Made by a program: the position numbers and the translations under genes | Origin: Strongylocentrotus purpuratus | Taxonomy: Eukaryota; Echinodermata; Echinoidea; Camarodonta; Strongylocentrotidae | Length of the DNA: 64,000 bases | Direction of reading: 5' to 3' | Assembly (NCBI RefSeq): GCF_000002235.5 | Contig: NW_022145552.1 | Location: 840,501 to 904,500, forward strand | In this document: piece after piece, positions 24,133 through 36,100 of the stretch | Numbering within the stretch: position 1 is the first letter of the stretch | How the letters are laid out: each line of letters opens with the position of its first letter | Notes under the pieces: generated by a model | Seen by the model: only the letters and a program-made list of their open reading frames with translations | The model's database searches: none | Told to the model about the DNA's origin: nothing

Positions 24133-27100
24133 AAATTATTTTAAAAAAAAACTTGCTTCCGTAATTTGTAGGGAAAAAAAGGAATAATTCTAGGGAAAAA
24201 GTAATGGTTGGCAGCTCTGCACTACGCTTAATACAAAGTATCATATTATTACCCCAGCTGTAGCTATCCACCATAGAACGTTCAAGAAATTTCTTCCTAC
24301 CCGGGTCCCATGTACTTCACCTGGGTGGAGAGTGGCAAATGTAGATAATGTATAGCCAGAGGACGTTAGTGCTGCAACAGGGATTCAAACCCTGTACCTT
24401 GTGGTTCAGTCCAGAGACTTATCCACTGGACCACAACGACTCATCTCTTATCCATACTGCCCCTTTCACTGCTATGAACCAACTCATACTACATCACAGT
24501 GTAATGAAATTGAATCAACTAAACAACCCCCTTCCCCCAACAAAAACAAGGGAAACGCTCTTGGCTGTCTCGCCTGCATTACACAATTCGATATGATGAA
24601 AATTGAGGTTTGGACATATTTCTAGGCAGGGTGGCCCATTAGCAGGCCCCAGAAAATGAAATCCTCTGAATATAATCAGCATTTTGAAGTGAATATTGAC
24701 AAAGAATCAACAGAAGAATTATTTCTCGCTTTTTGCTACGCACATAAGACAAAAAAGAAGAAGAGAGAAACGTACCTCTACAATGTGGCAGAACCTGCGG
24801 ACCAGGGACTCCAGGTCGTGGACGTCGTAGTCTTCCAGACATACAGGATGCCCAAAGACCTTACAGTAGGCTGGTAGCAGGGCATGGAGGGCCAGGGAGT
24901 GTTGGCGATTCCTGGGCACCAGCTGGGAGATGCGACGGGCCATCACAGCAAGACGCTCAGGCTCCGTCAGCTGGACGCTGCGCTCGTCACCGTACTCTTC
25001 AATCTAGAGAGACATGGGGAGAAAAACACTCACCATTATACAAATTTCTGTAGGCTATAGCTGTAGAACTATAAGTTCAGCTCAGAACCATGTGTTATAC
25101 TTGACTTTGAAAAAAAGAGAAAGGATTTAGTACAGTTTTATGCAGCTAAATATCTTTTTGAAGATTTTTTAAAAACAAAATCCAAGCATATAGAATCATA
25201 CCCTTCATTCATTATCCAAAGATTAATACCATGGTAAAAAAAAACACAGACTTGATCAAACGTTGCCTCCTACCTGCCACAGGTTTTTTATATGTGAACG
25301 AATGGCAACTGCGTGCATCGTATGTGTATTCACTTAGCTCCGTGCTATAGGATGGGATATGCGAAGTGTATTACAGATTTACATCATCTTTTTTTTTTAA
25401 GCTGCAGTTTACAGCGCCATATCTGAACAAGGTTGTAGAAGACATGTTGAGCGTAATTGTTAAAGGCATCGTTTAGCAATGTTAAATCTGAGATGCATGG
25501 CTCTAGGTGTTATCAGTGTCTGTGATATGGTGTACTATTGAAGCCCTAACAAAATTGCGCTTCAAAATGATCCTGAAGTGCCTAAAAAAAGTACAAATCT
25601 TTGAGTGACCGGTTTTACCACACTCGTTTTCCCCAATAGACTGTAGTGTAATGAAAACCGTTAGGAAAACGAAAAAATTAAATTTTGATTTCCAATAATA
25701 AATATCTTGATAATCACACAGGCTTATAAAAGTCATGGGATTCCTGGCTGATCTAAAGGTTTATAATTATCATTGCAGCATGAGCTAAATCCAGGATTTT
25801 TATTCAGAATCTGAAACAAAGATTCCCAATCCCTTTCAGACCACAAAACTCACCTGCACCACCTCTGGCAGTGCCCCCAGCAGTTCAGCCAGCTTGTTGA
25901 ATCCATACTCCCCAACCCGACACTGCCTGCCAAAATGATGGTGGTAGGCGGGGATGAACTTGGAAAACGTGATGCGAGATCGATGCTGTCGGCTCAGGAG
26001 GTCGACGATCTCCCTGGTAAACTTCTTCGTTCGTATACACTCCTCCTCTGTTTGCTCTAAGAAGACAGATTAAAAGGAGTTAAAGGCATCGTTTAACAAT
26101 GTTAAATCTGAGATGCATGGCCCAACATGTTTTCAGTGTCTGTAATTTGGTGTAACACTGAATCCCTAACAAAATTGCGCTTCAAAATGATCATAAAGTG
26201 CCTCAAAAAGTAAAAATCTTTGAGGGACCGGTTTTACCATACTAATTTTTCCCAATAGACTGCAGTGTTGTAAAAACCGTCAGGAAAACGAATTTTTAAA
26301 TTTTGATTTCCAATCATAAATATCTTGATAATCAGACAGGCTTGTAAAAGTCATGGGGTTCCTGACTGACCTAAAGGTTTATAATTATCATTGCAGCATG
26401 AGCTAAATCCAGGATTTTGTTTCAGAATCTGAGACAAAGTTACCCAATCCCTTTAATTATTATACAGCAGAAAAACCAACAAATCACATGCTAAATTTGC
26501 AATCTAACCCAAATATTTGTATAAGACACATTTTCAATTTCAATTGATCTATTAGCACGAGCTGTCTTGAGCTTAGTTAGAATTTAATCGAGAAATTAAT
26601 GATTTTTTTTCAGCAGAACTGTCTACTTATCCAAAACACTTACCTCTTTTTGGAATTGATATCACTGTGTTATCACCGTCCCATTCAATCTGATGTTAAG
26701 AGGGGAAAAAAACACAAAACAAAAAGAGAAGAGTTCAATCACACATCCAAATTTATTTACCTAAGTGACAGTTCAGGGACCCGTTTCACAAAGCCTTTTT
26801 TTTTTTGACAAATGAAAAATGACAAACATCAGTGACAAATCTAGTGATAACCAATCAAAAGCAAGGATTTCAGTAGCTTATAACAACAACTGTCATTTGT
26901 CACTGGTGACAAGTTTTGTGAAACACCCCCCAGGGGTCTAAGTCCAGGGCCCTGGTTCATAAAACTCAATAACTCATACCTCAATAACAAATGCTCGATT
27001 TCTATGACAAATTCGCTCACAGCCAATCAAATGCCATGATTTCAGTAGATTATATCGGTTATTGTAACTTGTTTAGTATTTTGAAAGGCCCAGACACATT

Positions 27101-30100
27101 CCTCGGACGTGCACTAGTAGCTAGCTGCCACTTAATAGATGTCAGACAACGGGTAGTAAATGTCTGAGGAAGATGTCTGGACTTGGACTTATTCCTTGCT
27201 CATAACTCATCTATTACACATGCATGTATTTTACCATAGTCCAGGACAATTATCCCTCCCCCAAGAACACTTACACCAGGGACAATTACCCCCCCCCCCC
27301 CCAGGAAAATTACATAGGAGTAACTGTCGTTGGGGGGTATTTGTACAGAGGGTAGTTGTCTGGATATGTTCTATCAAAACCATTTAGCAGGTCTTCACTT
27401 ATCTCGAATAATCTGTGTGCATTTCTATGAGAATACATTTCCATTATGACTACAACACAAGGGGGGTGTTTCACAAAGATTTTAAGTCAAACTTAACTCT
27501 AAGTTGGACTTAAAAATTATGTAGAGCCATTTGTAGCCTTAAAATAGAATATATTAAAAGGAGAAAGTTTTAGACTTTTTATAAATTCCACATCAAGAAC
27601 ATGAAATATCCTTAATAATAGCAAATATAATTGATTTGAATCAACATTTTATGCCTTTTAAAATAACTTTTACAAAATATTTTCATAGATGCTTACAGCT
27701 TTCCATAATTGTTAAATCTAACTAAGAGATAAATTCAACTTAGGAAATTTGTGAAACACCCTCAAGATGAGAATCCCAAATACTTACAGTGACCCAGTTC
27801 TCAGGGAGGTCAAAGAGTAGGTCCTGGATGTCACAGATGCCGTAATCAGCGGTCTCCCATGGACGACCGAGGCATCTCTGGAATGCAGGGGCAAAGTCAT
27901 TGATGACCACCTGAAAAAGAGTGACAATTGATAGACAGTGATCGGTAGTTTACAACTTGTGTTGGTTATGGTGTGAACAACTTATAGATATCCTAAAACT
28001 GAGAGACGACATTGCCATACAGATTAAGGATACTACACAAAGACCAATCTTATAAAACTTAAAAAAAGATTGCTACCAAAGAGAAAGACAAAAATACATA
28101 CTAAAAAGATCCATATATAATGGGATGAAAGAATAATGAAGGTTAAGGAGCATCACTGTGGAGGCTTTTACATTTTGTGTTCATCAAATGTTCTCATCAT
28201 AAGTGTTAAAATGTACAATTTTCTTTTTTTGCTGTATGTATTTTTATGCTTTTCACCTATAATTTATTTGTTTGTATTTTCCAAAATTTTGCTGCTGCTG
28301 CTACTACTACTACTACTACCCAGAGTAAATTGCCAGCACAAACTTATACACTAAAAGCAAACAATGTACCTAGAAACTACAGGAAGAAAAAAAAAGTTCA
28401 AAAGGACAAGTTTGGACTGACTGCTGCTTGTTCATGTAGTTTCATTAATTTTATCCAAAAATGTCAATTTTGAATGTATTTACCAAGACAATGAGATGCT
28501 AGAGATACTGGAAACATCAGACCATTTTCGTATTGTAATCAAATTTCATGCATACAACTTTGTGAACTGCCTTGTTACAAATTATTTCATTCACCCATTA
28601 AAAATAATTGTACACTAATAGTCATAATATAAATTGCATTATTTACTTGTTGTTAGGTAAGGCAAGCCATAATGTTTGTCCTCCCTAGCAACAAATAATT
28701 TATCTCATTCACATTCTAATGAAATTCTAATGAAATTCAATGAGAATGTAATAGCTCGTTCCTAAGTAAATTTGAATACTTTTTGAAAATGGCTTATTAA
28801 ATAGTAATCTTGGAACTATGCTCTCCACGCAGAACTGCCAACCTTGTGTGACCAAAAAAAGAGAATTCATTATAACGAAACTTACAACCAAGCGCGACAC
28901 ACTTCCAATTCAGAAATGACTATTCCTCATGCATCTTTTTTCTTCTCCATATTAGGACTTATAGTTTTTTTTACAAGTAGGTATTTTGTTGTTATTTTGG
29001 TATTATCAGGGTTTCATTCTTTTTGAGAATATTTTTTTCTTCCAAGTATGTTTTAACCCTAGTTTTCTATTGACTTTGTGATCGAAAGGGCAGTTGTTTG
29101 ACGTGCAGTATGTAAAACAAAAAAAACAAAAAAACAAGAATTAAAATTCTTTAAAAAAAAGTATTTTGTAAAAAAAGAACATAATTTGGATGGAAAAATG
29201 GAATAATTCCGGGAAAAACGGAATGGTTGGCAGCTCTGTTCCCATGACAAGCTTCATTCAGTGGTACAAACCAAGCACATGTTTGGCGAGGGTTCAAAGA
29301 AATGTGACTTGTCCTACCTTCTTACTGGCCTGTGACTTGAGCACCTTGAGAAGATCTTGTCCGAACCTCTTGACCTGAGCACGATGGGTCAAGGTCAGGG
29401 TCTTGTTCTCAGTAGCACCAAGGATCTGAAACAAGAAATCGTTGTGAACGGTCAGGATGAAATTAAATAATCTACAAATTAAATGACAACCTAATGTCGA
29501 CATAACCTAATGCATAACTGCCAACATTTGAAAATAAGAATTAGGAATTTTTAGCACGGTATGCCTTCAAAAATAAGAAATCTCACTTGCAGCAGCAGTA
29601 TAACTGGCAATACGGGTAAATCTGTACCAAAAAGCGAATTCAGATTCACTGCTCGAGCATGCAGCCATTCGATTCAACGCACGCATTACGTGAACTCTCA
29701 AATCGCGGCACATGATAAAAAAAAGTTGTATTTGGCTTTAGCACAAAAAATATATATAAAAATTAGAACAAAATTATTTAAAAAAAAAAAAATTGCAATT
29801 TTGAAAAATGAGAATATTCCAGATTATTCGGAAGGGTTGGCAGGTATGCTAATGGGATTAGATGAAAAATCTGGTAGTTCCATATGTTTGTTTGTTTTAC
29901 CCGACTCCTAAGAATGCATGTGTATGCTTGTCAGCAGTAAGCTACCAGGGGACTGATAACTTCAAGTCCTCTCCGAGGGACTTGGTAATGATGAATAATT
30001 AATTAATCAATGCTACTAGAATGTGATTGTATGTTTACCAAAGGTAAAGATTTCTTCTTTATACAGCATGATCAGCTTTGATTTGACATACCTCACAATG

Positions 30101-33100
30101 TTCAGTTTCGACCCCTTAAATTTAATTTCGTCAATTTACGTACAGTTAAAATACTCTTTTTCATGGTTTATAAGTTTCTTTGGCCTGCTCTTTCTGTTTT
30201 ATTTTTTAAAGCCATACTAATAATTTTATAATTGTTTACTATGAATTGTACATGAATATGTAATACACTACAACAAATAATGCCAATGTGCAGATAGTAT
30301 TTACGAACTGGCTTATTGAGCGGCTGTACAGAGAGGCGAAGAAAGTAACATAATTTTTCAATGGTAAATAATGATGTTTCCTTTCATACCTCCAGGACAT
30401 GAGAGATTGCCTCAAAGAGCTCAATCAGCTTGAGGTAGCCATAGTCCGCCACCCGAACCTGCCTCCCAAAGTGATGGTGATAGGCGGGGACAAAGCGGGT
30501 GAACGGGAGACGACATTTGGTGGAGTGTTTCAGGAGCTCTACGACCTCCTTGCTGAACTGGAACAGGGCCGGAGGAAGGAGGGGTGTGGTACGCCCTAGC
30601 AGAGGCGGGAAAATCTGCTGCCCATCTGAAAAAAAGGTCAAAAGAAGTAGTTTTGATTATATATGGAGTTATTCTGTTAAGGCACTTCACTAGATAAGTA
30701 ATAATAATAATAATAAATATTTATAAAGCGCACTTTTCTAATTACTTACTCAAGGCGCTATACAAAACAAAATACACAAATCTCTCTCCAGAATTTTAAC
30801 AACATAATATCATAAGTAACTCTAAATAAAACCGTTTTAACATGTTTCTGAAAGGTTTCTTGGTTTTGTTACAAATGTTGCAAAATACATGAAAATTACA
30901 AATGCTTTGAAATAAGGGAAGTCATTAAAAAAATACAATGCCTCATATTTAGGCAATGAATCCTTTGGAATTTTGTACAACTATCCTTACTTCATATGAA
31001 TCAAATACAATGTCTTCTTCAATATAGAAGAAAATATTCAAGGGAAATCGGTTATTCTGTATCTATTGATATCTAGAAATAGATTTACTTTCAATAAGAG
31101 CCTCAATTTCCAGACACTTTCCAGATTCATTTGGCCTGTGCCCAAATACATTTAAACTAGGCAACTCAAATTCAAAGGCATTTTCCAACAAAATGAATTT
31201 GATGGCTCTGCCATCCAAAATCTAGTCAATCCATCCTTGCATGCCCATATATACTAAGTTTATTTAAATCCATTCAATGGTTTTCAAGTTATAGCAGAAC
31301 AAAACTGAAATGGAGGCGCCATAAGCTCAGTTGGTAGAGCAGTGGTCTTGTAATCCGGCAACCTGGGTTCGAAACCAAGGCGATGCACTAATGCCCTTTG
31401 GAAAGGCATTTATCCTCATTACCAGGTCTCTTGGAGAGGACCTATTAAGCCGTCGGTCCTCTGGTTGCTTACTAACAAGCATTTATGATTTCTTAGCATT
31501 CAGGTAAAATAATCATCACCACCACTACTACTACTACTAAATAACATCACACATTGAATGATATACTTACCATCAGTGATGATCTCCTCTTTCTGTTGGC
31601 TCCAGCAGATGACCTTGAAGCCTTCCCTGCAGAAGGCTACCCTCACACCTGGGACCGAGTTGAGCAGGTGCTCCAGGGGAATCCCCTTTTCAAAGTCCTC
31701 ATCAAGGTCATTGAACTCTGCTTTGTAGCACAGAGGGAAGCTAACAAGGGAGATAGAGGAAAAAGGATTTCATTTAATTTCATATCTTAATAAAGATAGA
31801 TCATTTACCAGGGTACAACAGAGCCAACATCATTGGTCTTGCTTTCATTTTGTATCTATGATTTCTCTTATGTTGCTTTTCTTTGAAATGTTTTAGGTGA
31901 ATTCTGTAGATCATTATTATTTACATGCATATCTTCAAGATTTTGGGGGCTTCACATGACAGCAGGGCTACAGAAACAATTACCTACAACCTAATTTTTT
32001 TCATTAATTGTTCACATATTCATGTGAAACAATGCAAAGAAATTCATATTACAGTCAAACCTGCTTTTGTGACTACTGTAGTATTATTCAGACGACAAAG
32101 GGAGAATGGACACAAAAGGGTAGTACGATTTGGTTATGTTTTACTTTCACTTCGTGTCGTCGTTTCAACGTTGCAAATATATAGTCTTGTATAAAGACGT
32201 TATTAGATATTCCCACATCTCCCCCCAAGCTTATTATCAACAGTTCAAGAGTTCTTATTGATTTCCAAATAGTTTCAAATCCAATAAAAATCCGAAATAT
32301 AATCCTGTTTAAGAGTTCACGGATATTCTCCTTAATTGTGTTCTTCGAGTCCCGAGTCCATTCCAGTTTACTATTAAACCCAAATAAACACTGTCCAAAC
32401 CTTTAAAGTCTTGTTCAGTTTCAGTTCCTGCAAAGTTAATCCCAATTTTGGTATTTAAGTTTAACCCATTACATGGACAGTCGCTTTGGTGGTTTCACGA
32501 GTCGTCCAGATCGCGTTCGCGTCTCTGTCGCAGCTGTTGGTGTAGAGGCTCCCTCAGGCTGCTTCCGGTTGATCTGCTGGTTACGTTGGGAACCGGTTGA
32601 GTCGCTTTCATCAGAATCGTCAGGTCTCTCTGGATCGTTGCTCATGGATGACTCCGGCACTCTGGTCTTGGTGGGTTGACCTTGGACAGCAATCAGTGCA
32701 CGGCGATTACGACGTACTGTCCCATGTTCTGTCTTGACATGGTAGGACCGTGGTTGTTGCGCTTTCTGGGTGACTTTCCCGTAGCGAGACTGATCACGGA
32801 TCCACACGGAATCTCCTGGTTGTAGCTCTGGAAGCTCACGTGAGTCCTGACGTCTGTTGTAGGTCATCATTTGATCTGACCTGTACTTCTCCTCTTTCTC
32901 TCTCACAGTCGTCAGGTCCGGCTGTTGTACCCGTGGCAGCAGCATGTGCGGCAAAGTAGGAACCTGAGTCTGCAATCTCCTCCCCATGAGAAGTTCACAA
33001 GGAGCTAACCCGTTTTGGAGTGGTGACGCTCGATAGCTGAGAAGGGCTAACTGGATGTCGTCGTTCTTCTTCAGCAACGCTTTCACAGTGCGAACTCCTC

Positions 33101-36100
33101 TTTCAGCCTCACCATTAGCTTGTGGGTATCTTGGAGAGCTGGTTGTATGGACGAATCCATACTCTTCAGCAAGCTTTCTGAAGTTCTCGTTGGCGAACTG
33201 TGGACCATTGTCTGAAACCACAAGGTCTGGAATCCCATGGACTGCAAAGATCTCCTTCAGCGAAGAAATCACTGCCATTGTTGACTGACCTTGGAGTTGT
33301 TTGACCTCAATCCACCTCGAGTAGTAGTCAACTACTATCAGGAACGATTTCCCTTTGAGTTCGAACAGGTCCATTCCAAGACGCTCCCATGGCCTTGAAG
33401 GAAAGGATGAGCTCATCAAAGGCTCGCGGACCTCTTGGCGATGGATAGCACAGGTCAAGCAGCTTGAAATCATTTCCTCCAATGATTTTGATAGACCTGG
33501 CCACCACACTGAATCTCTGGCTCTGGCTCTGCATTTGGTGATTCCCAGATGTCCTTGATGTAGCCTCTCAAGGATATCAAGTCGCAGAGCTCTCGGAATG
33601 ACTATTTTCTCGTCGTAGATAAGCAAGTCCTCTACCACACTCAGGTGTCCTCTCTGCTCATAGTAGTGTTTGAGGATCGGGTTATGTGGCATGTAGTCTG
33701 GCCATCCTTGAACGCAGTAGTCTCTGATTTTTTCACATACTTCATCTGCTTTTTGTGCATTTCTGATTTCCTCAAATCTCTGCATTGTCACTGGGAGGTT
33801 GATGGCTGATGTTGATGCATATGATTCAACCTCATCTACGAAGTTGACATCATCCATTCCTGGCCTCTCTACTGGCGCTCGTGACAAGGCGTCAGCGGAT
33901 GTCTGCTGTTTTCCTGGAACATACAATGTCTCTGCATCAAATCTCATCATTCTCATTCTGAAGCGTTGGAGTCGTGGAGGCATTTTCACAAGTTCTTTCG
34001 AGTTTAGAAGTGTGACCAATGGCTTGTGGTCAGTTTCCACCTCGAAATGAAGACCAAGTACATACTCGGAGAACCTCTCGCACGCCCAAGTAGCTGCCAG
34101 TGCCTCTTTTTCAATCACTGCATACCTCTGCTCAGTCTCGGTAAGCGATCGAGATGCATAGCACACTGGTCTACGATTTCCATCAGTCTGCACTTGATAC
34201 AGGATTGCACCCATTCCAGTCCCGGATGCATCTGCTGCAATGACTGTTGGCAGTTCTGGATCATAATGAGCTAAGACTGCTGTCGAGACCATCATCTCTT
34301 TGATCTGTGTGAAAGATCTCTGCTGCGCTTCTCCCCAACACCACACATTGTCTTTCTTCAGGAGTTGACGAAGGGGCTCGTTGATCTCAGCTAATCCTGG
34401 GAGAAACTTTCCCACCTGGTTCACCATTCCCATGAACCTCTGTAGCTCTTTCACGCTTCGAGGAACTGGAAAATCTCGAATAGCTCTTGTTTTGCTCGGA
34501 TCGACCTTGACACCAGTGTCGAAGATGAAGTGCCCTAAGAACTTCACACTCTGTTTGGAGAATTCACACTTTCCCTGATTTAGTGTGATACCTGCTTCCT
34601 GCAGACGTTGTAGAACAGCTCGTACTCTGATGTCATGTTCTGTTTGTGTTGCACCATGGACTAGCACATCATCCATGTGACAAATCACGCCGTCAAGTCC
34701 TTCGAGGATAGTGGACATCGCTCTCGGGAAGACTTCTGGCGCTGACGTTATCCTGAACGGCAATCGGTTGAAGCAAAATCTCCCAAATGGAGTGACAAAG
34801 GTTGTCAGTAGCTTTGACTCATCCTCCAATGGAATTTGCCAAAACCCGCTGTTGGCGTCCAGTTTTGTGAAGATTGTGCTCTTTCCCAGTTTTGCTAGAC
34901 TTTCATCGACTGAAGACATCGGATGAATCTCTCGTTCAACTGCCTTGTTGAGAGATGTAAGGTCTACACAAATTCTCACCGAACCACTGGGCTTCAACAC
35001 TGGAACCATCCCCGAACACCACTTTGTCGGCTCAGTCACTTTTGAGATCACATTTTGCTCCAACATGGACTCTAGTTCTTTCTTCACCTTCGGTAGAAGC
35101 GGATGAGGAACTTTCCTGGCTGTATACAGGCACATCGGCTTGGCATCTGAAGTTAACGTGATGTGGTATGCTGTCCTCAGTTTCCCCAAACCAGTGAAAA
35201 GTTGAGGGAACTCAGCCTTGAAGTTTGCAGTTTCATCATCACAAGAATCGACTTCCTCCACTCTGCGGACTAGATTCAAGGTTCTACACGCTTTCCTACT
35301 CAGCAATGAAGACTCCTGATCTTTGACCACATAGAGAGTCTCCTTGATCTGTTTATCTCTATGCCTGAGAGTTGATGTCATTTGTCCTATTACAGTCAGG
35401 ACTGTACTTCCTGGACCACGTAACCTCTTGGTTGTTGGTCTCATGATGTGTTTATTCAGCCATGGAGTGGAATCAGACAACACAGTAACGGCTGCTCCTG
35501 TGTCTAACTTGAAGTGTGTTTCATTCCCATCTACGAGGATCGATGAACTCCAGTACGTCTGATCGTTCTCGCTGACTTCACCAAGGAAGGGGACATCAAT
35601 GTCATCGAAATCATCTACTTCGCTGACTCGAGCTTTCCATTTTAGCTTTGCTGCCTCTTGTTTTCCCTGTTCTGGTTGTTTGGCTTGACACACAGACTGG
35701 AAGTGGCCCATCTTTCCACATTGATGGCACTTTGCATCTTTTGCGGGACAGCTGGCACGTGCATGATTCTGCCTTCCACACCACTTACAGTTACCCTGCG
35801 GAGTTTGAGATGTTTTCTTCGAGTACGTTCCCTTGCTCTTAGGCCTTACGTAGTTTACGGCCGAGTTAGGGCTCTCACTCTCTGCACCTCCCCTCACAAC
35901 AGACTTGTTTTGTTTCCGGGCTTCTGACTGTCTATTCAATTGAACTGCTTTTGAGAGAGTTAGGTCTTCTCTAGACTGTAGTTGATCAGATAGGGAGTCA
36001 TCAAGCACCCCAACTACAATTCTGTCTCTTATCAAGCCCTCCTTAAGTCTATCGTAGTCACAGTCCTCTGCTAGCCTGTACAAATCATTGATAAATGTGT

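Noticed and set aside
31318..31390. tRNA-Thr gene
   Set aside because: A and B boxes are present but the acceptor stem does not pair and a SINE body follows directly.
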